The notes: generated by a model not told the origin, from the letters alone. A stretch of 41,381 nucleotides of DNA from Patescibacteria group bacterium (GCA_018818885.1 JAHIRB010000037.1:1-41381), one strand, 5' to 3'. Shown: positions 1-8,059, counted from the first letter of the stretch. Numbers and translations are program-made.

Positions 1-87
1 AAGAAAAACTTTTCACAAATAGATTCCATTATTGATGGAAATATTCAAAAAATAATTGATTCTTTGAAAGAAAAAGACAAGAGTTAA
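1..87 (+). CDS. C-terminal fragment of an unidentified protein (KKNFSQIDSIIDGNIQKIIDSLKEKDKS*)
   Basis: Open frame from window edge to TAA at 85-87. Confidence 0.5.
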   Translation, partial: KKNFSQIDSIIDGNIQKIIDSLKEKDKS

Positions 88-115
88 GCCACCGGATTTC
101 TCCAGTGGCTCACGC
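80..115 (-). terminator. Intrinsic terminator of the 151..468 gene
   Basis: Minus strand AGCCACTGG-AGAAAT-CCGGTGGCT followed by a T-rich tract. Confidence 0.6.
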
Positions 116-150
116 AATACAAGCTTGCAGCGCATGGGAATTTGTTCACC

Positions 151-468
151 TTACATGACGCTCGCCGGCTCTGCCAGCTCCTTTTTGATCTCGATCATGC
201 CGTTGAAAGCATGACACTCTTCTTCAAGCTGTTTGAATTGCGGACGAAGCACCCTCAGACTTTCGTAGACATGTGCCATCGTGTCCGAACCGGCTGAGAA
301 ATGTTTACTTTCTCTTCCCCGTAGCTGGAGGATTGCTTTCTCGATCTGCTCGAGTGCCTTAATACGATTGCGAAGAGCATCGCGTTTGTCGAACACCTCT
401 TCGATATCAGCAATCTCACTTTCATCAAACAATCCTAGTGCACTGATTACTTTTGATTTTTCTGACAT
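151..468 (-). CDS. Small coiled-coil hypothetical protein (105 aa)
   Basis: ORF with SD AGAAGGGAG before ATG, upstream promoter and downstream terminator. Confidence 0.7.
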   Translation of the reverse strand: MSEKSKVISALGLFDESEIADIEEVFDKRDALRNRIKALEQIEKAILQLRGRESKHFSAGSDTMAHVYESLRVLRPQFKQLEEECHAFNGMIEIKKELAEPASVM

Positions 469-511
469 AATTGTCTCCCTTCTGATGTCAGACCTTTGCC
501 AGTGTTACATT

Positions 512-545
512 AAATTAGAATATCAAAAAAATAATATACTTGTCA
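512..545 (-). promoter_or_regulatory. Sigma70-type promoter TTGACA-18-TATTCT for 151..468
   Basis: Minus strand TTGACAAGTATATTATTTTTTTGATATTCT, with TGA directly before the -10 (extended -10). Confidence 0.6.
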
Positions 546-546
546 A

Positions 547-1404
547 ATGTTGACTATACATATGACAATAAAAAATGCATTAACAAAATATTCAAAATTA
601 CTAAAAGAAAATAATACCCCCTCCCCTAATTTAGATGCGGAGGTTATTTTGTTTTATGTTTTAAAAAAACCTAAGGAATATCTTTATACATATCCTGAAA
701 AAAACTTAACGACCAAACAACTGAATGATTTAACAACACTTATTAAACGTAGAACCAAAGGTGAACCGGTAGCTTATTTGACTAACCACAAAGAATTTTT
801 TGGACTTGATTTTTACGTAGATGAACGGGTATTAATCCCCCGCCCGGAGACAGAAGAGTTAGTTGAAGAAGTTATTAAAGTAGTAAGTAATAAGGGATCA
901 GTAATCAGTAATCAGTCATTAACTATATGTGATATTGGTACTGGATCTGGCTGCATTGCAATTGCTTTAGCTAAAAATTTACCCAACATTAAACTTATCG
1001 CAACTGACATATCCAAAGATGCGCTGACTGTTGCCAAGAAAAATGCTCGTCAACTTAAAGTATATGACAGAATAAAATTTCTGCATGGCAATCTACTCGA
1101 ACCAATCAAAAATATGAAATTGGATATCATAGTTGCCAATTTGCCATATCTGACTAAACAAGAAGCGCTAAAACACGAACCTAATCTAGCACTTGTTGCT
1201 AGTAACAAAGGACTTTCTTTATATAACGAATTATTTCATCAAATAAAAAAGTATAAATTTCCTAATGCAGTCGTAATTATAGAATTTGCCCCTCACCAAA
1301 GAATAGGACTATCAAAATATATCAAAAGATTATACCCTCAAGGTGAAATCAACATAAAAAAAGACTTAGCCAAAAGATACCGAATACTAAAAATTACCTT
1401 ATAA
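547..1404 (+). CDS. prmC: Peptide chain release factor N5-glutamine methyltransferase PrmC/HemK; start may be 562
   Basis: ERVLIPRPETEELVEEV, CDIGTGSGCIAIALA and IIVANLPYLT motifs (NLPY variant of NPPY). Confidence 0.9.
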   Translation: MLTIHMTIKNALTKYSKLLKENNTPSPNLDAEVILFYVLKKPKEYLYTYPEKNLTTKQLNDLTTLIKRRTKGEPVAYLTNHKEFFGLDFYVDERVLIPRPETEELVEEVIKVVSNKGSVISNQSLTICDIGTGSGCIAIALAKNLPNIKLIATDISKDALTVAKKNARQLKVYDRIKFLHGNLLEPIKNMKLDIIVANLPYLTKQEALKHEPNLALVASNKGLSLYNELFHQIKKYKFPNAVVIIEFAPHQRIGLSKYIKRLYPQGEINIKKDLAKRYRILKITL

Positions 1405-1462
1405 CTTGTTAATTTTGTCGATTCGTATATTTGTATTGATTTGTGATTCGTAATCAAACTAA

Positions 1463-1508
1463 AAAAGACCTGGCCAACAGGTTTAGAATACAAAAAGTAA
1501 ATTTGTAA
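1463..1508 (+). pseudogene. Decayed second copy of the PrmC C-terminal tail (KKDLANRFRIQKVNL*)
   Basis: Matches the PrmC tail KKDLAKRYRILKITL*; one A is missing in the A-run relative to prmC. Confidence 0.6.
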
Positions 1509-1543
1509 AAAAGATACCCCGCAAGAACGAATCCTGCGGGGTA
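1505..1543 (-). terminator. Intrinsic terminator of mini-ORF unit B
   Basis: Stem TACCCCGCA/TGCGGGGTA followed on minus strand by TCTTTTTTAC. Confidence 0.75.
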
Positions 1544-1554
1544 ATAAATCCTAG

Positions 1555-1569
1555 CTAGGGCCAGGTCAT
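1555..1569 (-). CDS. 4-codon mini-ORF MTWP*
   Basis: GGGAGG SD 8 nt before ATG ACC TGG CCC TAG; the ATG overlaps a TGA of the upstream frame (ATGA). Confidence 0.35.
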   Translation of the reverse strand: MTWP

Positions 1570-1619
1570 TTGGTTATCCTCCCTCGTATACTTTGGAAAA
1601 AGTATTTGGGTCGCCGCTT

Positions 1620-1679
1620 TCATCCGATAGCGCTCTCCATCACGATAGCCATTGCTACGATTGTTGGTGCTCTGGTCAT
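1620..1679 (-). CDS. 19-aa mini-ORF MTRAPTIVAMAIVMESAIG*
   Basis: AAAGGAGGTCAATATG; consensus promoter upstream, terminator downstream. Confidence 0.5.
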   Translation of the reverse strand: MTRAPTIVAMAIVMESAIG

Positions 1680-1774
1680 ATTGACCTCCTTTTGAGCAGG
1701 ATTTACCCACTGAATGCAGACCTACCTGAACTAGGTATCACTAAGTCTCGCATTCGCTAACACAATCATAGATA

Positions 1775-1803
1775 ATTATAAAACAAAAAATACACACGTG
1801 CAA
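1775..1803 (-). promoter_or_regulatory. Promoter TTGCAC-17-TATAAT of mini-ORF unit B
   Basis: Minus strand TTGCACGTGTGTATTTTTTGTTTTATAAT. Confidence 0.7.
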
Positions 1804-1811
1804 TGTGTATA

Positions 1812-1849
1812 AAAAAATGAAACCCCACTGACTAATTTTGCCAGTGGGG
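1812..1849 (-). terminator. Intrinsic terminator of CsrA-like unit A
   Basis: CCCCACTG/CAGTGGGG stem then TTTCATTTTTTT on minus strand. Confidence 0.75.
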
Positions 1850-1858
1850 CGATGAATT

Positions 1859-1876
1859 TTAGGGTGGTCGGGGCAA
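1859..1876 (-). CDS. 5-codon mini-ORF TTG-PRPP* (M-P-R-P-P)
   Basis: AAAGGAG SD 6 nt before TTG CCC CGA CCA CCC TAA, just before a terminator. Confidence 0.3.
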   Translation of the reverse strand: MPRPP

Positions 1877-1981
1877 AATATGCTCCTTTCACTCAGAGCT
1901 CTATTTTATAATGAACCTGAGTATTTCGAGGACCGTTCGAATCGCGCCCTTTTTGGACGCAAGAGGCCGGCGCCGTTCCGA

Positions 1982-2131
1982 TCAAAGCGTGATTTTCACA
2001 ATGGAGATCGGGTCGGCGGCCGCCCGGGGCACGTTGGCCGGGCCGGCGGCGGAGGTCGTCACATAGCGGAATAAGCCGGATCTTGTAATTACAATTATTT
2101 TTTCTCTTTTTCTGTTATTCAGTACAAGCAT
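1982..2131 (-). CDS. Possible CsrA-like small protein (49 aa; MLVLNNRKREKIIVI...PISIVKITL*), possibly stop-interrupted
   Basis: CsrA-type N-terminus; GAGGAGG SD 6-7 nt before ATG; CsrA-like 26-codon continuation after TGA (SERRRPLASKKGAIRTVLEILRFIIK). Confidence 0.35.
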   Translation of the reverse strand: MLVLNNRKREKIIVITRSGLFRYVTTSAAGPANVPRAAADPISIVKITL

Positions 2132-2217
2132 ACAGCTTTCCTCCTCGCGTCATTACGCGATTGTCCTTTGCGCATCACTATTGTGCGCATTTTCACGCTA
2201 TTTTGCGTGTTTAAAGC

Positions 2218-2246
2218 ATGTTATCATATATCACGAAATTTGTCAA
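2218..2246 (-). promoter_or_regulatory. Promoter TTGACA-17-TAACAT with extended -10, for the CsrA-like unit
   Basis: Minus strand TTGACAAATTTCGTGATATATGATAACAT. Confidence 0.7.
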
Positions 2247-2283
2247 GCCCAAATGGGTGTGTCTAAAACAAAATAATTTTATT

Positions 2284-2346
2284 TGGGTAGATCGGGTCCC
2301 TTGACCCGATCAGTAGTTTTGCGAAGTCAAGGGAACTCACCTACCC
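2284..2346. repeat. GC-rich palindromic module
   Basis: GGGTAG-GATCGGGTC-CCTT-GACCCGATC...GTCAAGGG...CTACCC nested inverted repeats. Confidence 0.6.
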
Positions 2347-2363
2347 AGTGGAAGGTGTGGGGG

Positions 2364-2399
2364 ATAAAAAAATGCGGGGAACTCAAATGGCTCCCCGCA
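2364..2399 (-). terminator. Intrinsic terminator
   Basis: TGCGGGGA-GCCATTTGAG-TTCCCCGCA-TTTTTTT on minus strand. Confidence 0.8.
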
Positions 2400-2443
2400 C
2401 ACCTATCTACTCTACATCCAGCAAGCTGTTCCTTTTCTTTGGA

Positions 2444-2677
2444 CTACAGCAGAAGACTGGACGTCGCGAGAGCGATGAGTTTCATTTTGGCCGTGCCGGC
2501 TGTTTTCTTATCGTTTTCGACGAGCCGGGAATTTCCTTCTTTTTTTTCCAACCTTAAGCTTGCATCTTTCCACTTTATACCATTCATAGCAGGGTTTCTC
2601 CTTCTCGCTTGGATTCGTTGGTCTTGCAGACCAATTCTGTTAAATCGACTTCGTCGAAACATGTTTTGTGACTTCAC
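2444..2677 (-). CDS. Small basic hypothetical protein (77 aa, GTG start)
   Basis: ORF between an extended -10 promoter and a strong terminator; its own SD is weak. Confidence 0.4.
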   Translation of the reverse strand: MKSQNMFRRSRFNRIGLQDQRIQARRRNPAMNGIKWKDASLRLEKKEGNSRLVENDKKTAGTAKMKLIALATSSLLL

Positions 2678-2761
2678 TGTTCCAAATTATACAACAACCC
2701 TTTCTACTTCAGCTTTATCCCTCCTTTCCAAATGTGTAGTCTCCAAAACAAGCTTAATTGT

Positions 2762-2770
2762 ATTATATCA
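2762..2770 (-). promoter_or_regulatory. Extended -10 promoter element TGATATAAT
   Basis: Directly after the T-tract of the L25 terminator on minus strand. Confidence 0.5.
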
Positions 2771-2806
2771 AAAAAACGAGATAACTTATCCACAAAAATT
2801 ATCTCA
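2771..2806 (-). terminator. Intrinsic terminator of rplY
   Basis: Minus strand GAGATAA...TTATCTC-GTTTTTTT. Confidence 0.65.
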
Positions 2807-2843
2807 TTTTTAAATATTTAAGATATTTAATTGTATTTTTGTC

Positions 2844-3539
2844 TTATTTTTTTTCTGCTTTTACCTCTTCTGTCTTTACCTCACCTTCTTCTGGTGTTTC
2901 TGTATCATCACCTTCTTCTGGTGTTTCTGGTACTTCTTCTGCAACTTTAGCACCTTCTTCCATGGCTTCCATTTCTTCTTCTGATCTTGGAGCCATAATA
3001 GACATAACAACTTCTTCTGGTTCTTTTAGTATTTTGATAGTTTCTGGTACTTTTAAATCTTTAATATGTATCATGTCATCAAAAGTTTTAAGTCGTGAAA
3101 TATCAAGTTCAATCTCATGAATTAAATTTCCAGGCAGACATTCTATTTCGATTTCATCCAAGGTAGTTACTAAAGTTCCACCAAGTCCTTTTACAGCTGG
3201 TGATTCGCCAACAACTTTTATCGGTATAAACGTAGTAATTTCTTCATCCATTTTTATCTGGTGCAAATCAACGTGAATAATTTTATCTTTGGTAACGTCG
3301 TATTGAACATCTTGCACTAAAGTCTTGACTGATTTATCTTCATCTACCACTAAATCTATCAAAGCACTTTCTCCAGCCTTTTCGTATACTTTTTTAAAAT
3401 CATTAAAAGCCAGAGTTAAATTCTTGGTTTTTATTTTATGGCCATACAAAACAGCAGGGATTTGACCCTGTTCTCTAAGTTGACTTACTTTCTTTTTTGT
3501 TTCTTTTCTTGTTGTTGCTTTTAGTGAATATGACTGCAT
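2844..3539 (-). CDS. rplY: 50S ribosomal protein L25/CTC
   Basis: SLKATTRKETKKKVSQLREQGQIPAVLYG N-terminus and TL5/CTC C-terminal domain; acidic tail. Confidence 0.9.
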   Translation of the reverse strand: MQSYSLKATTRKETKKKVSQLREQGQIPAVLYGHKIKTKNLTLAFNDFKKVYEKAGESALIDLVVDEDKSVKTLVQDVQYDVTKDKIIHVDLHQIKMDEEITTFIPIKVVGESPAVKGLGGTLVTTLDEIEIECLPGNLIHEIELDISRLKTFDDMIHIKDLKVPETIKILKEPEEVVMSIMAPRSEEEMEAMEEGAKVAEEVPETPEEGDDTETPEEGEVKTEEVKAEKK

Positions 3540-3582
3540 AATTAAAATCAGTTATAATATATTATAATTTATAGTTAATACT

Positions 3583-3954
3583 TTATTCTGCTCGTGGAAA
3601 GTGTTCCTCTAGATCTTTCCATGATAACTCACCCCATACATGTTCGACTTGCCAATCATCTTCATCTGCTAAAATTGCTGTGTAACTAAATATTGTTCCT
3701 TCCGGTGTATCTTTACGTCGAAAGTTTACACTTAATTTCTCAGCGGCTTTTTTATTACTTTCATTAAGGATTTCAACGTCTTTTGCTAATCTACCTGTTG
3801 TCATATCGGCATCACTATTAAACATAGATGGATCTTTTTTAAGTGTTTCGATAATTATGGCCTCAGCTGCCTGTTTAACATTTTCCTTATCTGGAGTTGT
3901 CTCCTTCGGTTTTTCTTGAGGAATAAGTCCATGTTCTGCTACATCTCCTGGCAT
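3583..3954 (-). CDS. Hypothetical protein (123 aa)
   Basis: ORF with no recognised family. Confidence 0.65.
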   Translation of the reverse strand: MPGDVAEHGLIPQEKPKETTPDKENVKQAAEAIIIETLKKDPSMFNSDADMTTGRLAKDVEILNESNKKAAEKLSVNFRRKDTPEGTIFSYTAILADEDDWQVEHVWGELSWKDLEEHFPRAE

Positions 3955-3972
3955 AAATTTACATATTAATTA

Positions 3973-4311
3973 TTATAATTCAAGTAAAATTTTAGACTTG
4001 GTTTGTAAAATTTTGTAAATATTAATGACATCGTCTGCATCAACTGCTTTTGACGACTTAAATTTTAAAACATCTTCTGAATTTAAATCTGTAACAATGC
4101 CCATAGAGCTAATTCCTAAATTGCTGGTTAATATTAGCGCTACTACGTTTGATTGACATTTTTTGCACGTGATATGCAGTAGATGTGCTTCTTCTTTTTC
4201 CTCTAAAACCTTGGCTTCTACTGGATTGTACTTAGCATTACAAACAGGGCAGAAAGAAATTATCTTTATGCTTTCATCAAAAAAGTTGGGTATTTTGCCA
4301 AAATCTTGCAT
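3973..4311 (-). CDS. Zinc-ribbon-like hypothetical protein
   Basis: CPVC...CKKC Cys pairs; TTGACA-type promoter upstream. Confidence 0.65.
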   Translation of the reverse strand: MQDFGKIPNFFDESIKIISFCPVCNAKYNPVEAKVLEEKEEAHLLHITCKKCQSNVVALILTSNLGISSMGIVTDLNSEDVLKFKSSKAVDADDVINIYKILQTKSKILLEL

Positions 4312-4364
4312 GAATTTATATATATTATTATAACATCTCTAATTTGTCAAGTAAAGGTAATTTA

Positions 4365-4393
4365 TTGACAATTTTAGGGTTTACTAATGTATA
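4365..4393 (+). promoter_or_regulatory. Promoter TTGACA-17-TGTATA for 4462..4938
   Basis: Sequence match; divergent from a TTGACA on the other strand at 4344-4349. Confidence 0.45.
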
Positions 4394-4461
4394 GACGTAT
4401 GTTAAAAATAAAGTAGAGTTCATTCATATCTCAAGGAGACGTAGAATGGAGGGAAACTGCC

Positions 4462-4938
4462 ATGATGGAAGAAGATAAAAGAAAAAAAGTTGATCAAATG
4501 ACACGATCACTGCATAGCTTACGAAGGAAAACACAGTCCAAAGGAAACAAAACACCATCGGAATCACTTAAAAAACTTCGCCAACTGTTAGGAGAAGTAA
4601 CTACTGTCGAAAAGGTGGAGGGGCAAGGCATTCAGCCACTTCAGGGATCAAAAGTTGATCACGAAGACATTTTAAAATTACTCCGTATTGCAGCCACCAA
4701 CGAAACTATCCGGGAAATATGCGGAGAGCACAACTCAAACAATGAATGCCCATTTACGGTGTGCATGTCGGAAAAAAATCCAAACAAAGATTTGCTCAAA
4801 AAACTGATTAAGCATGTTTTTGATAAAGGTTGTGATAATTGCCGTGATCGGTTGACAGCTGCGGTAGTAGTAGCATTAGCACCCGAGGAACCAGAAGAAG
4901 ACGTTGTATATTCACCGACAAAAATGGTACATCTATGA
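4462..4938 (+). CDS. Cys-rich hypothetical protein (158 aa)
   Basis: ORF with GGAGGG SD; own promoter and terminator; only confident gene here ending in TGA. Confidence 0.65.
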   Translation: MMEEDKRKKVDQMTRSLHSLRRKTQSKGNKTPSESLKKLRQLLGEVTTVEKVEGQGIQPLQGSKVDHEDILKLLRIAATNETIREICGEHNSNNECPFTVCMSEKNPNKDLLKKLIKHVFDKGCDNCRDRLTAAVVVALAPEEPEEDVVYSPTKMVHL

Positions 4939-4979
4939 TCACTTCCAAAAACCATCTTGCCACACTAAGGCAAAAAACC

Positions 4980-5022
4980 TCACCCGACACGTCTAAGCAC
5001 GACTTGCCGGGTGACTTCTTTA
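4980..5022 (+). terminator. Intrinsic terminator of 4462..4938
   Basis: TCACCCG...CGGGTGA stem then CTTCTTT. Confidence 0.6.
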
Positions 5023-5046
5023 AATATATTGTTAACCTAAAATGAT

Positions 5047-6159
5047 CTATACGCGATATTTGATACTTCTTATTGCTATACTTTCTAAAATTCCAATCAT
5101 TACCATTGTCATCACTAAAAAACTACCACCATAACTAAGAAACGGCAACGATATACCTGTTACCGGCATAATACCAAGATTCATACCAGTATTAATAAAA
5201 AATTGAGAAAAAAACAACGCACCAATTCCTAAACATAAAAATAAACCAAAATCTGTTGGCGCTGATCGCGCTATTTTTAATATCCGATAAAATAAATAGC
5301 CAAAACAAAGCATTACAAGCCCAACACCTAAAAGCCCGAGTTCCTCCCCCAAAACTGCAAAAATAAAATCAGTTTGTGCGGCAGGGATAAACTTTAGTTG
5401 ACTTTGCGAGCCAAAACCAAGTCCCCTGCCTAAAAACCCACCAGCACCAATAGCAATCACGGATTGCGTAACATGATAACCACGGCCATATGGGTCGGAC
5501 GATGGATCTAGAAAGGTTCGAATTCTATCTTTTTGATAATCAGCAAAAACAAAAAACCACGCCATGGCAACAGAAAGAATCAAAATAATTGTCAAAATTA
5601 CTAAATAACTTTTTCTAACACCAATAGCTAAAACCATCAACAACCAAATCAAAAATAACACAACTGCCGATCCAAAATCCGGTTGCAGTAAGACTAGAAC
5701 AAATAACAACAAGGCCGAAAAACCGGAAAGCATAATAAAACTGAAAAAATCTTTTCTTTTGGCTTCTCGGCTAAACAAATCAGCTAAAAAAATAATCAAG
5801 GCAAGTTTGGCAATTTCCACCGGTTGAAAATTAACACCAAAAATGTTAAACCATCCTGTTGTACCACGAAGAGTAATTCCTAAAAATAACACCAGAATTA
5901 ATAAACCAGCAGAAGCAATATAAAAAAATAAACTATAAGACTGTAATAAGCTGTAATCAAAAAAGCTCAACAAAAATATTAAAATCAGACCTAAAATAAA
6001 AAAAACGATCTGCTTTTTAAAATTTAATAATTCTTGTTCCCCTCGGCTTAGGGCAACACTATACAAAGAAGCTAGCCCAAAACTAATAAGAATTATAGCG
6101 ACAACTAAAAGCTGCCAATCAAAGTATTTTAAGTTAAATAGTATTTTTTTTACGGGCAT
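5047..6159 (-). CDS. rodA: RodA-type SEDS peptidoglycan glycosyltransferase
   Basis: LQPDFGSAVVL, DPYGRGYHVTQSVIAIGAGGFLGRGLGFGSQSQLKFIPAAQTDFIFAVLGEELGLLG, ISLPFLSYGGS. Confidence 0.93.
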   Translation of the reverse strand: MPVKKILFNLKYFDWQLLVVAIILISFGLASLYSVALSRGEQELLNFKKQIVFFILGLILIFLLSFFDYSLLQSYSLFFYIASAGLLILVLFLGITLRGTTGWFNIFGVNFQPVEIAKLALIIFLADLFSREAKRKDFFSFIMLSGFSALLLFVLVLLQPDFGSAVVLFLIWLLMVLAIGVRKSYLVILTIILILSVAMAWFFVFADYQKDRIRTFLDPSSDPYGRGYHVTQSVIAIGAGGFLGRGLGFGSQSQLKFIPAAQTDFIFAVLGEELGLLGVGLVMLCFGYLFYRILKIARSAPTDFGLFLCLGIGALFFSQFFINTGMNLGIMPVTGISLPFLSYGGSFLVMTMVMIGILESIAIRSIKYRV

Positions 6160-6319
6160 AATGTAATATTTCTATTTGAAACTAAATAACAAAATCCAAT
6201 CTCATAAAACATGAAACATATGTCGTATAACATGCAATACCTCTGTCTTGCTCCATGTTACATGCTCCATGTTTCATGATTATCACTTGAGCTTTGGATT
6301 TATTTTGTTTTATTTGATT

Positions 6320-8011
6320 TTATTTTTTGTCCTTAATAAACGTAACGACTTCTTGTCCTTCTTCTAACCCTGTAATTACTTCTATCATACCATCATCTCC
6401 GCGTAGACCTACTGTAACTTCATAATCTTCTGGTATGCCATTTATTAACAATTGCACATACTTGGTACCATTTTGTTCTTTAATAGCTCGTTGGGGCATC
6501 ACTAAAACACCCTGCTTGATATTGGTTAAAATGTCAACATTGGCTGTCATACCTGGTTTAACTTGTAACATATACTGTGCAATCTGTGCTGGTTGTAATT
6601 CATCTAAACTTATTGTTACTTTATAATAAATAACATCTTGAATTTCTGTTTGTGCTGGATTAATCATGGCTACTGTACCATTAAAGATAATATCATCGGT
6701 AAAAGCATCGAGGGTAATTTCTGCTTTATTTGTTGTTTGGATCTTGGCTATGTCTGATTCGGGGATATTAACTTCAATTTCGTATGGACCAGTGGCTAAC
6801 ATTGTAATTACATTATCTATTTCCGAAACTCTCTCCCCTACTTCGTTTTTAACATCTGTTACAATACCATCAGTTGGTGCTTTTAATATTGTCTTGGAAA
6901 GATTTTGATTAGCAATTAATAAATCTGCTTCTGCCTGCCTAACTTGCGCGCGATATAAATTAATATCTTCTTGGCGTGTAGGTGCCAACTTAAATTCCAG
7001 TTCTGCTTGTGCTTTATTAAGTGTTTCTTGATACGCATTTATGTTAGCTTGCCCGTCGTTTACTTTAATGGTGTAATTTAGTCTAGCATCAGAAATTGCT
7101 TGCTTATCTGTTATTACTAAAGCTTTACTACTATCGGTTGTCGTCCTTTCGGTATTTATACTTGTTTTAAAACCATCAAGTGAGCTTTGAGTTAAATTTG
7201 TTCCTGTGACAGTGTTATTTAGAACTCTTGAAACGCTACTTAAATATTGAACAACATCATCTAAAGCGTCTAAGGTAATTGATGTTGCATTATTTACAGC
7301 TACTTCGCTGTAGGATGATTTTGCTAAGGAGTTTGCAGTAACTGCATCGCTAACACTACTTACAGCGATTGAATAATTTAAGTTAGCTTTATTTAATTCA
7401 TTACTATTTAAAACACTTAAATATTCGTCGTAATCAGTATTAGTTAGGATATCGTTACTAGTACTAAGACTGATTTCCGCTTTAGTTATGGCTTTTTCTG
7501 CTTCTACGATTGCATCTTCTATAGCATTATCAATTGCTTGGTTATAAGTTGATTTCGTATCTTCTAAATTTATTTTTGCGCTATCTAAATCAGACTTTGC
7601 TTTTTCCACTGTTGCTTGAGTAATATTTATATCTTCTAAAGTTGCACCAGCAATTGTTTTTTGCAGTCGTGCTTGGTTTTCGTTTAAAGTTGCTTGGGCT
7701 TTTGTGACTCTACTAGCCAATTCACCACTTATTAAATTTGCCAACAATTGTCCAGGAGTCACTTTATCGCCAGTATTAATTTTGATATCACCAATACGTC
7801 CGTTTGTTTCAAAACTTAAGTTAATTTCTTCGGCTGATTTTATCTTACCCGTTGCAGAAACTGTTTGTTTTAATTCTGTTTTAATAACTTTTTGTGTTGT
7901 ATATTCAACACCGCTATTATCTTGACCAAGCATAACAACTATTATGATCGCTACTATAATAATCACAATTAACAAAAACCAAAATAATTTTTTCTTGAAT
8001 ATTTTTTTCAT
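6320..8011 (-). CDS. HlyD/MacA-type efflux RND periplasmic adaptor
   Basis: N-terminal TM, KQTVSATGKIKSAEEINLSFETNGRIGDI, barrel-sandwich and coiled-coil, ILKAPTDGIVTDV. Confidence 0.85.
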   Translation of the reverse strand: MKKIFKKKLFWFLLIVIIIVAIIIVVMLGQDNSGVEYTTQKVIKTELKQTVSATGKIKSAEEINLSFETNGRIGDIKINTGDKVTPGQLLANLISGELASRVTKAQATLNENQARLQKTIAGATLEDINITQATVEKAKSDLDSAKINLEDTKSTYNQAIDNAIEDAIVEAEKAITKAEISLSTSNDILTNTDYDEYLSVLNSNELNKANLNYSIAVSSVSDAVTANSLAKSSYSEVAVNNATSITLDALDDVVQYLSSVSRVLNNTVTGTNLTQSSLDGFKTSINTERTTTDSSKALVITDKQAISDARLNYTIKVNDGQANINAYQETLNKAQAELEFKLAPTRQEDINLYRAQVRQAEADLLIANQNLSKTILKAPTDGIVTDVKNEVGERVSEIDNVITMLATGPYEIEVNIPESDIAKIQTTNKAEITLDAFTDDIIFNGTVAMINPAQTEIQDVIYYKVTISLDELQPAQIAQYMLQVKPGMTANVDILTNIKQGVLVMPQRAIKEQNGTKYVQLLINGIPEDYEVTVGLRGDDGMIEVITGLEEGQEVVTFIKDKK

Positions 8012-8059
8012 ATAATAATTTATTTAATTATATTAGATTATTTACATTTATGCCAACTA

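Noticed and set aside
1600-1622. Selenocysteine readthrough at the TGA of the 19-aa ORF
   Set aside because: The only clear downstream hairpin (ATACTTT-TTCC-AAAGTAT) is not convincing as a SECIS, and no selenoprotein family is recognised.
1880-2074. Plus-strand 64-aa ORF
   Set aside because: Antisense to the CsrA-like unit, which has a promoter, SD and terminator on the minus strand; composition looks like GC-rich spurious coding.
2283-2813. Plus-strand 176-aa ORF
   Set aside because: Runs through a palindromic module, an intrinsic terminator and a promoter of the opposite strand; no recognisable domain.
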